Shown here: one piece after another, positions 31,476 through 40,196 of the stretch | How the letters are laid out: every line of letters starts with the position of its first letter | How positions within the stretch are numbered: position 1 is the first letter of the stretch | From: Bacteroidota bacterium | GTDB lineage: Bacteria; Bacteroidota; Bacteroidia; Chitinophagales; LD1 | Length of the DNA stretch: 46,579 nucleotides | Direction: 5' to 3' | Assembly (NCBI GenBank): GCA_947476645.1 | Contig: CANJRM010000016.1 | Span: 1 to 46,579, forward strand | Position numbers and translations under genes: made by a program | The notes under the pieces: generated by a model | Told to the model about the DNA's origin: nothing | Seen by the model: the letters and a program-made list of their open reading frames with translations, nothing else | The model's database searches: none

Positions 31476-31724
31476 ATGGAGGTTAACATCTTTATAGCTA
31501 AATTCAGAGTTGACGTTATGGTGTATATTGATAAAACAAAAACCAAGCATGCTCCCTTTGCCAGACGGTGCAATATGCTGCGCCCTAATTTTTGTCAATG
31601 GCTCAGTTCAAAAGGCGGCATGAACCTGAAATCGTTTTGCGATGTGTATGTAGAAATAGGAGGCGAGCTGCAGGATATTTTAGATGCGTTATACAAAAGG
31701 CAACAGGAGAAGGAAATTTTGTAA
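31476..31724 (+). CDS. Small HTH-like protein of module B
   Basis: 82 residues from the ATG at 31476 (MEVNIFIAKFRVDVMVYIDK). The frame continues upstream to 31320, but that stretch overlaps the start of the repeat ORF and the palindrome. Residues about 27-62 (FARRCNMLRPNFCQWLSSKGGMNLKSFCDVYVEIGG) look like a Cro/XRE-type helix-turn-helix, with a first helix, a turn around LRPNFCQWL, and a following helix. The fit is by eye and not strong. It is divergent from the repeat ORF, with a palindrome between them, so a regulatory role for module B is the natural guess. Confidence 0.55.
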   Translation: MEVNIFIAKFRVDVMVYIDKTKTKHAPFARRCNMLRPNFCQWLSSKGGMNLKSFCDVYVEIGGELQDILDALYKRQQEKEIL

Positions 31725-31730
31725 AACAAC

Positions 31731-31756
31731 AAAGGCACCCTGTTACAGATGCCTTT
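31731..31756 (-). terminator. Terminator after the small lipoprotein gene
   Basis: AAAGGCA (31731-31737) and TGCCTTT (31750-31756) form a 7-bp stem with a 12-nt loop. On the minus strand it is followed by GTTGTTTTAC. It could end the TonB-receptor unit; on the plus strand no T run follows. Confidence 0.5.
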
Positions 31757-31800
31757 GCTGTATTCGAACTTGAATTTTGCAAGCTAAACTTCTATAAAGC

Positions 31801-32229
31801 TTAGTTCGTAGTAACCGTTAAGCTTACAGCATTAGTAATACCATCGCGGTTAGTAACCGTAAAGGTGTACTTAATGGTGTTGCCTGTTGTAGCAGCAGGA
31901 TGAAACGTATATTCTCCTGCAAAATTATCTTCCATTGCAGTAGGAATAGTGATTTGTCCGTTAGCCACAGTAGTAGCGGTTCCTCCGTTTACCGAAGCAG
32001 AAATGTTTAACGTCTTCAACACATCTTCTCCTTCGCTTTTAGAAGCTACTATGCCTATCAAAACAGAATCGGTAGAAGCGATGGATACATCACCTGATGT
32101 ATAACCACTGGCTACTTTGAAAGAAATGTTTGGTTTTTTGCCTTCATCTTTTTCGCATGAAGAAATAGTTGTTGCTAAAGCGAAGAGTGCTACGAATACT
32201 GCGAGAATTGAAAATTGCTTTTTACTCAT
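31801..32229 (-). CDS. Small outer-membrane-type lipoprotein
   Basis: 142 residues from the ATG at 32229 (MSKKQFSILAVFVALFALA), chosen because it begins the signal peptide; an upstream ATG at 32274 overlaps the TonB-receptor stop codon and adds no conserved sequence. The lipobox is TISSC, followed by EKDEGKKPN, an acidic/Lys stretch typical of surface-bound Bacteroidota lipoproteins. The rest is a beta sandwich (ISFKVASGYTSGDVSIASTDSVLIGIVASKSEGEDVLKTLNISASVNGG ... YTFTVTNRDGITNAVSLTVTTN), Ig/cadherin-like. It is the last gene after a TonB receptor and may bind the same ligand or assist it. Confidence 0.82.
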   Translation of the reverse strand: MSKKQFSILAVFVALFALATTISSCEKDEGKKPNISFKVASGYTSGDVSIASTDSVLIGIVASKSEGEDVLKTLNISASVNGGTATTVANGQITIPTAMEDNFAGEYTFHPAATTGNTIKYTFTVTNRDGITNAVSLTVTTN

Positions 32230-32270
32230 GACGTTATTTTTTTGGTTTTGGAATTCGTGAATCTTCGATT

Positions 32271-34313
32271 TCATTTTTGTTTGTTTTTGGTTTTAGAATA
32301 ATTAAAAAAAAGAGGTATGCCGACATTCAACACGAAGTTTCTTCCAATGTTGTAGATGCCGTAATTTTTAAATCTTGATAGGTGGTCGAAATATTTCGCA
32401 CCCAATAAATTGTTGCCCGTCAGGCTCACATTCACTTCGCCTTTCTTAAAAATAAATTTAGCGCCCACCGAAGCATTCAATAAATAATAAGAAGGAGTAG
32501 AAGTTTCATGTGTAGCAGGATGGTGTTGCTCAAACACATAATTGAAATTGACAGAACCAAAAACATTTTGCACCGCAGCCGAAGCGTTGTGCATGTATTT
32601 TAAAGTGGTTCCTGTTTTGGCAGCAGGTATATACGGAAGATAATTGCCGTCATCCGTTTTACCAATAATGTAAGATGCATCTGCACTCCATTGCAAACCG
32701 TTCAGTTTATTCTGTGGCGTTAACTCCCATTCAAATTCTCCACCGTAAAGCGCAGCGTTTTGCTGCTTGTAGTAGAACACAGGGAAGCCAAAGAAATCTT
32801 CATCGGTTGGTTGAAGGTAGATGTAGTTATAAAAGCGGTTGTAAAATGCAGAGAGCGAAAAACTCATCCAGTCCTGATTGTAACTGAGCTGCGCATCGGT
32901 GTTGATGTTCTGCTCGGCTTTCATGTTCGGGTCACCAATTTCATAGGTGAAAATGCCTTCGTGCAAACCGTTCGATGAAAGCTCGGCAAGATTCGGTGCA
33001 CGAAAACCGGTTGATGAATTGAGTTTAATATTCCACTCTGCGGTAGGGTTGTAAGTAATGCCAAGCATGCCGTTAGCAGTAATCCAGTTCTTGCTGAACG
33101 GGTGAATCAGTTTGTCTTCTGTGTTAACCGAAGGAGTGAGAAGTGTTTTAATCCACTTGTCGTTTGCCCCTGCACCCAGCTCAAGAATTACTTTGTTTAA
33201 ATGAAATTTAAAAAAGGCAGAAGCCGATGCTTCGTACATAAACGCATCGGGAATAATCTTTCTTGCTCCAAAGTTGGTATTGTTTTCAAAGGTGGAACCG
33301 TGACCAATAATCATTTCCACTTTGGGGTGAAGTACTTTGTTCCATTGTAAATTATAAAGCAAAGTAGCGAGCAGCATGTTCAGACTGATATGTCCTCCAC
33401 CTTCATCTTCCATTCGGTTATTTGCCTGAAAGCCCGCATTGAACTTGAGCAATGAATTCTTTAGTGTAATCGTATTTTGCGAAGAGATAACATTGAAGAT
33501 AACCACGTGATGGGGCCCTTGTGAACTTCTGCTCCAGCGCGCATCGGGCTCCATAAAATCAAGAATATCATTACCCATAATAAAACCGAAGTTGTTATAA
33601 GAGAAGTGATAATTGTTTTTTGAAATCACGTTCTTCTTCTTAATGCCGAAGCTTGCTTTGCCATAGTAACCACCAAACCGTGAATTGAGCACGCGCGTAT
33701 TCGAACCGTCTGAATAATCACCATGTGTTTCTGCACCCACATGAACTCTCCACCATTGGTTTCCGTCATTTCCTTTTACACCAATGTCAGTCACGTTGCC
33801 CAGTGTATTGCTGTGAAAAGTAGTGTTGATGTCCAACTGAATTTTTCCTTCGGGTGCTTTGCGCTCTTCAATCACATTGAGCACTCCACCTACCGCATCG
33901 CTGCCATAAAGAATACTCATCGGCCCTCTGATAACTTCCACGCGGTCAACACCGACAGTGCTTAAGCCTAATCCGTGTTCATCCTGCCATTGTTGATTAT
34001 CGAAACGCAAACCGGAAAGCAAACACAAAACACGGTTGCCATACAAACCTCTTATCACCGGTTTTGAAATAGCCACACCAGTTGAAAGCTGACTCATACC
34101 CGGCATTTTCGAAAGGCCATCAGAAATACTGAACGAGCCACTCGCCTTCATTTTCTCTGATGAAACAGAAATGATATCGGTTGAAGTTTCGAGGCGTTGT
34201 TCTTCTTTAAAGCCCGTAACAGTTACTTCGTGCAGTTCATGCACGGTGCTGTCTTGTGCCTGCACAAGAAGAATGCGTATAACAAAAAGAGAAATGACGA
34301 ATACTTTTTTCAC
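32271..34313 (-). CDS. TonB-dependent outer-membrane receptor
   Basis: 680 residues with a signal peptide (1-19, LVQAQ). There is a TonB-box-like start HELHEVTVTGFKEEQ and a plug domain with MSQLSTGVAISKPVIRGLYGNRVLCLLSGLRFDNQQWQDEHGLGL and VDRVEVIRGPMSILYGSDAVGGVLNV. A beta-barrel follows with the late segment NIKLNSSTGFRAPNLAELSSNGLHEGIFTYEIGDPNMKAEQ, typical of metal-type receptors. There is no N-terminal carboxypeptidase-like domain, so it is not SusC-like. The plug resembles receptors for metal chelates or cobalamin, but the ligand is not shown by the sequence. It lies between a small secreted protein and a lipoprotein, probably one unit driven from the conserved leader at 34981. Confidence 0.92.
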   Translation of the reverse strand: MKKVFVISLFVIRILLVQAQDSTVHELHEVTVTGFKEEQRLETSTDIISVSSEKMKASGSFSISDGLSKMPGMSQLSTGVAISKPVIRGLYGNRVLCLLSGLRFDNQQWQDEHGLGLSTVGVDRVEVIRGPMSILYGSDAVGGVLNVIEERKAPEGKIQLDINTTFHSNTLGNVTDIGVKGNDGNQWWRVHVGAETHGDYSDGSNTRVLNSRFGGYYGKASFGIKKKNVISKNNYHFSYNNFGFIMGNDILDFMEPDARWSRSSQGPHHVVIFNVISSQNTITLKNSLLKFNAGFQANNRMEDEGGGHISLNMLLATLLYNLQWNKVLHPKVEMIIGHGSTFENNTNFGARKIIPDAFMYEASASAFFKFHLNKVILELGAGANDKWIKTLLTPSVNTEDKLIHPFSKNWITANGMLGITYNPTAEWNIKLNSSTGFRAPNLAELSSNGLHEGIFTYEIGDPNMKAEQNINTDAQLSYNQDWMSFSLSAFYNRFYNYIYLQPTDEDFFGFPVFYYKQQNAALYGGEFEWELTPQNKLNGLQWSADASYIIGKTDDGNYLPYIPAAKTGTTLKYMHNASAAVQNVFGSVNFNYVFEQHHPATHETSTPSYYLLNASVGAKFIFKKGEVNVSLTGNNLLGAKYFDHLSRFKNYGIYNIGRNFVLNVGIPLFFNYSKTKNKQK

Positions 34314-34404
34314 AATAAAAATTCAGGAGATACAATCACGAATACTTTTACAAATTAGTCTCAGCAGGGTCTCCGTTTCGGGACCCTGCGATTACTTTGG
34401 AAAA

Positions 34405-34923
34405 TTATGCGCGAATGAAATCGGGCGGAGGAGATTGCCCGATAGTAACGAAGGAGTTGAAAAGAGAATCCCTTTCCATCAATGCAACGAAAGAAAAATA
34501 AGGATGAAAAATAGTTGTTGAAGCGTGGCAGGTAAACTCCTGCATAAAATGCTGTAACAGATTTTTAACGGGAGAGGAATTAATTGGTTGGTTGTTTTGT
34601 GAAGTAAAGAGCGCCACGAAATCATCTACCAGTTGTGTTTCCATTGAATCTTCTTCCACAAAAAGTTTTACTGTATTGTTTGCAGTTTCAATTTTCGAAA
34701 CATCATACAGTTTGCCATTGAAACGCATTTCCTTTTCATCATCCAACCAAACAATTTTCTCAAATTCAGTTTTGCTCAACGAAAGAACCTGATGATGTTT
34801 TGTCTTTGATTTGCACACCATATCTTTCTGTATTTCACTTTGCTGACTAGTAAACGCAAAATAAAACCCGAACAGGTTCAGCAGTAAAACGCTCAAAAGA
34901 AAAATGGAACTTGCTGTGCGCAT
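34405..34923 (-). CDS. Secreted or membrane-anchored small protein upstream of the TonB receptor
   Basis: 172 residues with an N-terminal hydrophobic segment (SIFLLSVLLLNLFGFYFAF, residues about 6-24) that is a signal peptide or single anchor. The mature part carries Cys in KDMVCKSK and EFTCHAS and ends SPPPDFIRA. A C-terminal proline run after aromatic/His segments (HPYFSF) is a feature of small Bacteroidota proteins encoded just before TonB receptors. The function is unknown, perhaps periplasmic ligand or metal handling. Its ATG directly follows the TAA of a 19-codon upstream ORF. A 91-bp gap with a hairpin (34364-34389) separates it from the receptor gene. Confidence 0.78.
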   Translation of the reverse strand: MRTASSIFLLSVLLLNLFGFYFAFTSQQSEIQKDMVCKSKTKHHQVLSLSKTEFEKIVWLDDEKEMRFNGKLYDVSKIETANNTVKLFVEEDSMETQLVDDFVALFTSQNNQPINSSPVKNLLQHFMQEFTCHASTTIFHPYFSFVALMERDSLFNSFVTIGQSPPPDFIRA

Positions 34924-34983
34924 TTATTCGGCTAATGTATAAATGCAAATGAAAGTAATGGATATGTGCGAATTTCTTTTCAT
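34924..34983 (-). CDS. 19-codon upstream ORF/leader peptide
   Basis: The minus-strand ATG at 34983 gives MKRNSHISITFICIYTLAE and a TAA that touches the ATG of the 172-aa gene. The start codon corresponds to the real start codon of the 1410-aa gene in the homologous leader at 30049, so it is probably recognised by ribosomes. Possibly a coupling or attenuation leader, or the remnant of a displaced gene start. Confidence 0.4.
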   Translation of the reverse strand: MKRNSHISITFICIYTLAE

Positions 34984-35064
34984 GTTGTGTGTATTAGTTC
35001 TGGGGAAACGTGGTCGAAGATAGAACGTTCATTTCAATTGTGGGAATATTTTTTTAACTCGGTT
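34981..35064 (-). promoter_or_regulatory. Conserved ~85-bp promoter/leader element, copy 2
   Basis: The second copy of the element at 30049-30137, with TATCTTCG at 35015-35022 and AAATATTCCC 19 bp before it (minus strand). It precedes the TonB-receptor unit and ends at the ATG of the 19-codon ORF. Confidence 0.65.
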
Positions 35065-35087
35065 TGAATGGATGAAAACGAGTGTGC

Positions 35088-35906
35088 TTAAACAGGTATA
35101 TTTTCAGAAACATCAGTTTCTACTACTCCCTTTTTCCAGATATAGGAATGACATCTTGCATCTAATGCCACATATATACACGACAGCAAAAAGCCTGTGC
35201 GGAAGATTGCATCAGGAAATGCAAGAAGTGCAGAAAGATAAACTACAAACACCAGCCAAAAACTACCAATGATAGCAGCAGGGCGGGAGAAAATACCACT
35301 CACAAGCATAAAACCCATTACGGTATCAGTAAAGCCGCTATAGTAAACTACTTTGTTAGCTAAGTCTTCAGAAAGCACCTGCTTGGCCAACTCAATATGT
35401 CCGCCTTTTAAACCAAAAAAACCAATGGAGGCTAGACCGTGTGCCAGAAAAGCAAACCCTATTCCTATACGCAGTAGCGAATAAATTTTTTTCTGACGAT
35501 TGACATAAATCCAAAGAAAGATGGCGTAGAATATCCAGGCAAACCTGCGGAAAGATTCGGCAATGCCAAAGAAAGAACCTGTTTTGTGATGGTAGTAAAG
35601 ATAACCCGCGCATGCCACCGAAAGTAAATAAACAATGGCAACAGAAAGAACATAGCGCAATGCAAAACCACTCAATATTAAAACAGCAAAGGTCAGATCC
35701 ATGTATCCCTGATATTGCAAAATCTGCGCAACATCCCAATTGAAAATATTGACCGATTCAAAAATGTGGTAGTGCAGTTCATAGCCCGGGCTGTAGCCCA
35801 ACGAAACAAATGCATGCCCTACAAATACCAGAAATAAAATGCCACGGAAATAAAGTACGGTTCGTTCAGTAATAAATGTTTTTGCAATTGGTAGAGAAAA
35901 AGCCAT
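35088..35906 (-). CDS. DoxX-like multi-pass membrane protein
   Basis: 272 residues with about seven to eight hydrophobic segments (for example ILFLVFVGHAFVSLGY, FAVLILSGFALRYVLSVAIVYLLSVACAGYLYY, RFAWIFYAIFLWIYV, IGFAFLAHGLASIGFFGL, GFMLVSGIFSRPAAIIGSFWLVFVVYLSALLAF). The small-residue turn LAHGLASIGFFGLKGGH and the overall plan resemble DoxX/DoxD-like integral membrane proteins, some of which are oxidoreductase subunits. No redox cofactor motif is visible, so the function is open. It is transcribed leftwards after the beta-barrel gene (23-bp gap), so the two are likely cotranscribed. Confidence 0.75.
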   Translation of the reverse strand: MAFSLPIAKTFITERTVLYFRGILFLVFVGHAFVSLGYSPGYELHYHIFESVNIFNWDVAQILQYQGYMDLTFAVLILSGFALRYVLSVAIVYLLSVACAGYLYYHHKTGSFFGIAESFRRFAWIFYAIFLWIYVNRQKKIYSLLRIGIGFAFLAHGLASIGFFGLKGGHIELAKQVLSEDLANKVVYYSGFTDTVMGFMLVSGIFSRPAAIIGSFWLVFVVYLSALLAFPDAIFRTGFLLSCIYVALDARCHSYIWKKGVVETDVSENIPV

Positions 35907-35929
35907 AAAGGGTAGTTTACTTTTTTCTG

Positions 35930-36730
35930 TTAGTAATAGAAAAACTCTTTTTCGCTTGTGCGGGTAAACACCGGAATTATCCAGGCAAATTTTAAACCCA
36001 CAAACATATCGATGCGCTTATCTTTCATAGGTGCCATGGTATAGAAATCGTAATTGCGTAATCCTTGTGTAAACGCAATGTCAAACGTAGCACCTAAGTA
36101 TGCACTTGCATATTTTCTGCGCATAATAAAAGTGCCTCCAATAAACTGCGAAAGCACCGGACCAACTGTTAATCGATCGTAACCTTTTCGGTAAACTTTA
36201 CTAAACTGTGGTAGCGAAGTTTCACGGACGTTGATAGCAATTTTATGCATTAGGATCCCTAAACTTGTCATGATTAAAATTCCGGCATCAGGAAATTTTT
36301 TACTCACCGGAATAATTTTCCCCACTACAAATTTTGTGTTGAATCCTTGCTCCTGCGGGGTAACGCCTATTAAATCGTTGTTCGAGCTGATGTATTGGTT
36401 GGTAGATGTAGCAATGCTCGTAATGACATAATTCTCTTTCACTTTTGTGCCGAAAAGAAAATTTCCTTCTACTCCCCACAGCCAGTTTCTATCTGTTTTG
36501 TAACTTAGGTGCAAACCAAAAAGCGAATTGTAACCAAAACGCTCGCGCATATTGCCATAAGGAAATTGAGCAGTGAATGTAGGCGCAATCAACCAGGCAC
36601 TGCCCGAGTCAAACTTTTTTTCTTTCTTCTTTTTCTGTTCTTTTTCTATTTCCTGTGCATTAGCATGAAAAGAGAAAACACCAATAAGAATGAACGAAAA
36701 AAGAGATGTGTAAATAATTTTTGAATTCAT
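35930..36730 (-). CDS. Outer-membrane beta-barrel protein, unknown function
   Basis: 266 residues with a signal peptide (1-25, ILIGVFSFHANAQ), followed by a charged stretch (EIEKEQKKKKEKKFDSG). The rest shows alternating strands rich in aromatic residues (WLIAPTFTAQFPYGNMRERFGYNSLFGLHLSYKTDRNWLWGVEGNFLFG ... YASAYLGATFDIAFTQGL) and ends in FFYY, where a terminal aromatic residue is expected for barrel insertion. The size fits an 8- to 10-strand barrel like those beside gliding/T9SS proteins (PorT/SprT type), but I cannot prove that family. It is divergent from the nucleotide-sugar operon, 51 bp away. Confidence 0.75.
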   Translation of the reverse strand: MNSKIIYTSLFSFILIGVFSFHANAQEIEKEQKKKKEKKFDSGSAWLIAPTFTAQFPYGNMRERFGYNSLFGLHLSYKTDRNWLWGVEGNFLFGTKVKENYVITSIATSTNQYISSNNDLIGVTPQEQGFNTKFVVGKIIPVSKKFPDAGILIMTSLGILMHKIAINVRETSLPQFSKVYRKGYDRLTVGPVLSQFIGGTFIMRRKYASAYLGATFDIAFTQGLRNYDFYTMAPMKDKRIDMFVGLKFAWIIPVFTRTSEKEFFYY

Positions 36731-36781
36731 ATCGGCTTTAACGTAGAGAGCGCAAAAGTATTATTTTCACGCGCTCAAAAA

Positions 36782-37909
36782 ATGAACAAGGCGGTGAAGG
36801 AAATACGCATGGTGGATTTGAAGTTGCAGTATCAGCGTTTGAAAGCTGAAATTGATGCGGCAATGGCTGAAGTCATTAACTCCACGCAGTTCATAAAAGG
36901 ACCTCAGGTAAAAACTTTCGAAAATAATTTGGCAACTTATCTTGGCGCAAAACACGTGATAGGTTGTGCTAACGGAACCGACTCCTTGCAGATAGCCATG
37001 ATGGCTCTCGGTTTACAGGAAGGTGATGAAGTGATTACCGCAAGTTTTACTTACGTAGCCACAGCAGAAGTTATTGCGCTACTCAAACTAAAACCTGTTT
37101 TAGTAGAAGTTAATCCCGACACATTTACCATTGACCCTTCTGCTATTGAAGCGGCTATTACCCCTAAAACTAAAGCAATTGTTCCCGTGCATCTCTTCGG
37201 TCAATGTGCCGATATGGAAGCGATAATGAAGATTGCCGCTAAGCATAATTTGTATGTAATAGAAGATAACGCGCAGGCAATTGGTGCTGATTATATTTTT
37301 ACAAATGGCGGAAAGAAAAAATCAGGGACGATAGGAACTGTTGGCTCCACATCTTTCTTCCCTTCTAAAAACTTGGGATGCTACGGTGATGGTGGTGCGT
37401 TGAATACCAATGATGATGAACTGGCGAAGAAAATGCGCATGGTTGCCAACCACGGACAGAGCATACAATACGTTCATGATGAAATAGGCGTGAACTCGCG
37501 CTTAGATACTTTGCAAGCGGCAGTACTGGATGTAAAGTTGAAATACTTGGATGACTTTGCATCGCGTAGAAGAAGTGTTGCTGATTTTTATGATAACGCG
37601 TTCAAAGGTTTGCAAAATGTGCAGACACCGGTTCGTGCCCAAAACTCTTCACATGTTTTTCATCAATACACCTTGTTGTTGAAAGATGGAAACAGAGATG
37701 AGGTAAGAAAGAAATTAGAAACGAAAGGAATTCCGAATATGATTTATTACCCGATTCCTTTGCACAAACAAAAAGCGTATTTGACAGCAGGAAGTTTTCC
37801 GATAACAGAAGAGTTGTGTAAAAATGTTTTGAGTTTACCTATTCATACAGAATTTGAAAAAGAAGAATTGGAATTTATTGCGAACGAATTTTTAGAAGCG
37901 ATTAAATAA
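36782..37909 (+). CDS. DegT/DnrJ/EryC1/StrS aminotransferase (WbpE-like)
   Basis: A 375-residue PLP sugar aminotransferase. The start MVDLKLQYQRLKAEIDAAM (after MNKAVKEIR) and GCANGTDSLQIAMMALG (about 61-77) bind cofactor and sugar. EDNAQAIGADY holds the PLP-stacking Asp. The PLP lysine is Lys196 in SFFPSKNLGCYGDGGAL. It is closest by eye to WbpE, which aminates C3 of UDP-3-keto-GlcNAc uronic acid using glutamate. The acetyltransferase at 40196 is the matching next enzyme, while the 3-dehydrogenase (WbpB) is not in the window. First gene of a seven-gene unit; 8 bp to the next gene. Confidence 0.92.
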   Translation: MNKAVKEIRMVDLKLQYQRLKAEIDAAMAEVINSTQFIKGPQVKTFENNLATYLGAKHVIGCANGTDSLQIAMMALGLQEGDEVITASFTYVATAEVIALLKLKPVLVEVNPDTFTIDPSAIEAAITPKTKAIVPVHLFGQCADMEAIMKIAAKHNLYVIEDNAQAIGADYIFTNGGKKKSGTIGTVGSTSFFPSKNLGCYGDGGALNTNDDELAKKMRMVANHGQSIQYVHDEIGVNSRLDTLQAAVLDVKLKYLDDFASRRRSVADFYDNAFKGLQNVQTPVRAQNSSHVFHQYTLLLKDGNRDEVRKKLETKGIPNMIYYPIPLHKQKAYLTAGSFPITEELCKNVLSLPIHTEFEKEELEFIANEFLEAIK

Positions 37910-37917
37910 AGTAAAAG

Positions 37918-39231
37918 ATGAAAATTGCAGTTGTAGGAACCGGATATGTTGGCTTAGTTACAGGAACTTGTTTTGCTGAAACTGGAAACGAAGTAGTGTG
38001 TGTAGATGTAAATGCTGAAAAAGTGAAATCACTTTTAGCCGGTGTTATACCCATTTACGAACCGGACTTAGATATTTTGTTTGAACGAAATACTAAGGCT
38101 GGAAGATTAAAGTTCACCACTAACCTTGCCGAAGGGATTGAAGGAGCAAAAATTATTTTTCTCGCTTTACCTACTCCACCCGGAGAAGATGGAAGTGCAG
38201 ATTTGAAATACGTTCTCGGTGTAGCTGATGACCTTGGGAAAATTATTAAAGACTATGTTGTGGTAGTAAACAAGAGCACAGTTCCGGTAGGCACTGCCGA
38301 TAAAGTGCGCGATAGAATTGCTCCGAATGCTAAGGTTGCTTTTGATGTAGTTTCTAATCCTGAATTTTTGCGTGAAGGTGTGGCTGTAGAAGATTTCATG
38401 AAACCTGAACGTGTTGTAGTTGGAACAAAAAGTGAACGCGCAAAAAAGTTGATGGAAGAATTGTATGAGCCGTTTGTTCGTCAGGGCAATCCTGTTTTGT
38501 TTATGGATGAACGCAGTGCGGAAGTAAGCAAGTATGCGGCAAATGCTTTTTTGGCTACTAAGATTTCTTTCATGAATGAAATTGCCAACCTATGTGAACT
38601 AGTTGGAGCAGATGTAGATAATGTGCGCAAAGGAATTGGTACTGATTCGCGTATTGGGAAAAGATTTTTGTTTCCCGGTGTTGGTTATGGTGGAAGTTGT
38701 TTCCCGAAAGATGTGCAGGCACTTTATCACACAGCTAAACAATACGATTACAATTTCCAGATTCTCGATGCCGTAATGAATGTAAATCAATTGCAGCGCG
38801 AGAATTTCTTTCAAACCATTTCAAATCACTTCAACGGAGATTTAAAAGGAAAGACAATTGCCGTTTGGGGCTTAGCATTTAAACCAAACACTGATGATAT
38901 TCGCGAAGCACCTGCGCTTTATTTGATAGAAAAATTTTTGGAAGCAGGAGCAAAGGTACGCACTTATGACCCTGAAGCCATAAACAATGTGAAGCAAATC
39001 TTTGGTGATAAAGTTTATTTCGCAAAAGATAAAGACGATACATTAACCGGAGCAGATTTTTTAGTGATTGTTACTGAATGGAATGAATTTCGTTCGCCCG
39101 ACTTTGACAAGATTACTTCTTCGATTAAACAGAAATTAATTTTTGACGGAAGGAATCTTTATTCATTACCACACATGAAAGACCTGGGCTATACTTACTA
39201 TTCAATAGGAAGAGAAATTATAAAACCATGA
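37918..39231 (+). CDS. ugd: UDP-glucose 6-dehydrogenase
   Basis: A 437-residue NAD-dependent enzyme oxidising UDP-glucose to UDP-glucuronate. The Rossmann loop is [17 protein letters not shown] (5-21) and [13 protein letters not shown] is the central substrate strand. Lys205 lies in [18 protein letters not shown], and the catalytic Cys261 in [16 protein letters not shown]. The C-terminal domain starts [20 protein letters not shown]. Length and motifs are complete. Its product feeds the next gene, a UDP-glucuronate decarboxylase, whose ATG overlaps this gene's TGA by 4 bp (translational coupling). Confidence 0.95.
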   Translation: MKIAVVGTGYVGLVTGTCFAETGNEVVCVDVNAEKVKSLLAGVIPIYEPDLDILFERNTKAGRLKFTTNLAEGIEGAKIIFLALPTPPGEDGSADLKYVLGVADDLGKIIKDYVVVVNKSTVPVGTADKVRDRIAPNAKVAFDVVSNPEFLREGVAVEDFMKPERVVVGTKSERAKKLMEELYEPFVRQGNPVLFMDERSAEVSKYAANAFLATKISFMNEIANLCELVGADVDNVRKGIGTDSRIGKRFLFPGVGYGGSCFPKDVQALYHTAKQYDYNFQILDAVMNVNQLQRENFFQTISNHFNGDLKGKTIAVWGLAFKPNTDDIREAPALYLIEKFLEAGAKVRTYDPEAINNVKQIFGDKVYFAKDKDDTLTGADFLVIVTEWNEFRSPDFDKITSSIKQKLIFDGRNLYSLPHMKDLGYTYYSIGREIIKP

Positions 39232-40196
39232 AAAGAGTTCTCATAACAGGAGCAGCAGGTTTTTTGGGCTCACATCTTTGCGACCGCTTTATAAAAGAAG
39301 GTTACAAAGTAGTGGGCATGGATAATCTCATTACCGGAGATTTGAAAAATATTGAACACCTTTTCAAGTTGGAGAACTTTGAATTCTATCACCATGACGT
39401 TTCGAAGTTTGTTTTTGTGCCCGGTGATTTAGATTACATTCTGCATTTCGCATCTCCTGCATCACCAATAGATTATTTGAAGATACCAATTCAAACGTTG
39501 AAAGTTGGTTCTCTTGGCACGCACAATCTTCTTGGTTTAGCTAAAGCAAAAAAAGCATGCATGTTGATTGCATCAACAAGTGAAGTTTATGGCGACCCTA
39601 ATGTTCATCCTCAACCGGAAACTTATTGGGGGAATGTAAATCCTGTTGGTCCTCGCGGAGTTTATGATGAAGCAAAACGTTTTCAGGAAGCTATAACAAT
39701 GGCTTACCACACTTTTCATGGTGTTGATACAAAGATTGTCCGCATCTTCAATACATACGGACCGCGTATGCGACTGAATGATGGAAGGGTTCTTCCTGCA
39801 TTTATCGGCCAGGCATTAAGAGGAGAGGACTTGACCATCTTCGGTGATGGTTCGCAAACACGTTCGTTCTGTTATGTAGATGATTTAGTGGAAGGAATTT
39901 ATCGTTTGCTGTTGAGTGATTATCATCAACCCGTAAACATTGGCAACCCAAGTGAAATAACTATTTCACAATTTGCAGAAGAGATAATCAAACTAACCGG
40001 AACAAATCAAAAGGTGATTTATAAAGACTTGCCCGTTGACGACCCTAAACAACGTCAGCCCGATATTACAAGAGCAAGAGAAATTCTTAATTGGGAACCC
40101 AAGGTATCTCGTGAAGAAGGATTGAAAATTACCTATGATTATTTCAGAAGTTTGAGTCAGGAAGAATTATACAAGAGTAAACATCGTTTTGAGTAA
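39228..40196 (+). CDS. UDP-glucuronate decarboxylase (UDP-xylose synthase)
   Basis: A 322-residue extended short-chain dehydrogenase with bound NAD. The NAD loop is [15 protein letters not shown] (7-21). Catalytic Tyr146 and Lys150 sit in [13 protein letters not shown], with STSEVYGDP before them. The family signature is [14 protein letters not shown] plus [19 protein letters not shown], which separates UXS from plain epimerases. It converts UDP-glucuronate to UDP-xylose with loss of CO2. It overlaps ugd by 4 bp at the start and the acetyltransferase by 1 bp at the end, so stepwise coupling is likely. UDP-xylose suggests xylose in the surface glycan; the transferase is not in view. Confidence 0.94.
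   Translation: MKRVLITGAAGFLGSHLCDRFIKEGYKVVGMDNLITGDLKNIEHLFKLENFEFYHHDVSKFVFVPGDLDYILHFASPASPIDYLKIPIQTLKVGSLGTHNLLGLAKAKKACMLIASTSEVYGDPNVHPQPETYWGNVNPVGPRGVYDEAKRFQEAITMAYHTFHGVDTKIVRIFNTYGPRMRLNDGRVLPAFIGQALRGEDLTIFGDGSQTRSFCYVDDLVEGIYRLLLSDYHQPVNIGNPSEITISQFAEEIIKLTGTNQKVIYKDLPVDDPKQRQPDITRAREILNWEPKVSREEGLKITYDYFRSLSQEELYKSKHRFE

Noticed and set aside
34320-34404. Possible thiamine-pyrophosphate riboswitch before the TonB receptor (CTGAGA motif after a hairpin)
   Set aside because: CTGAGA is present, but the following ACCC, GAACCTGA and AATGCC segments required for the fold are absent.
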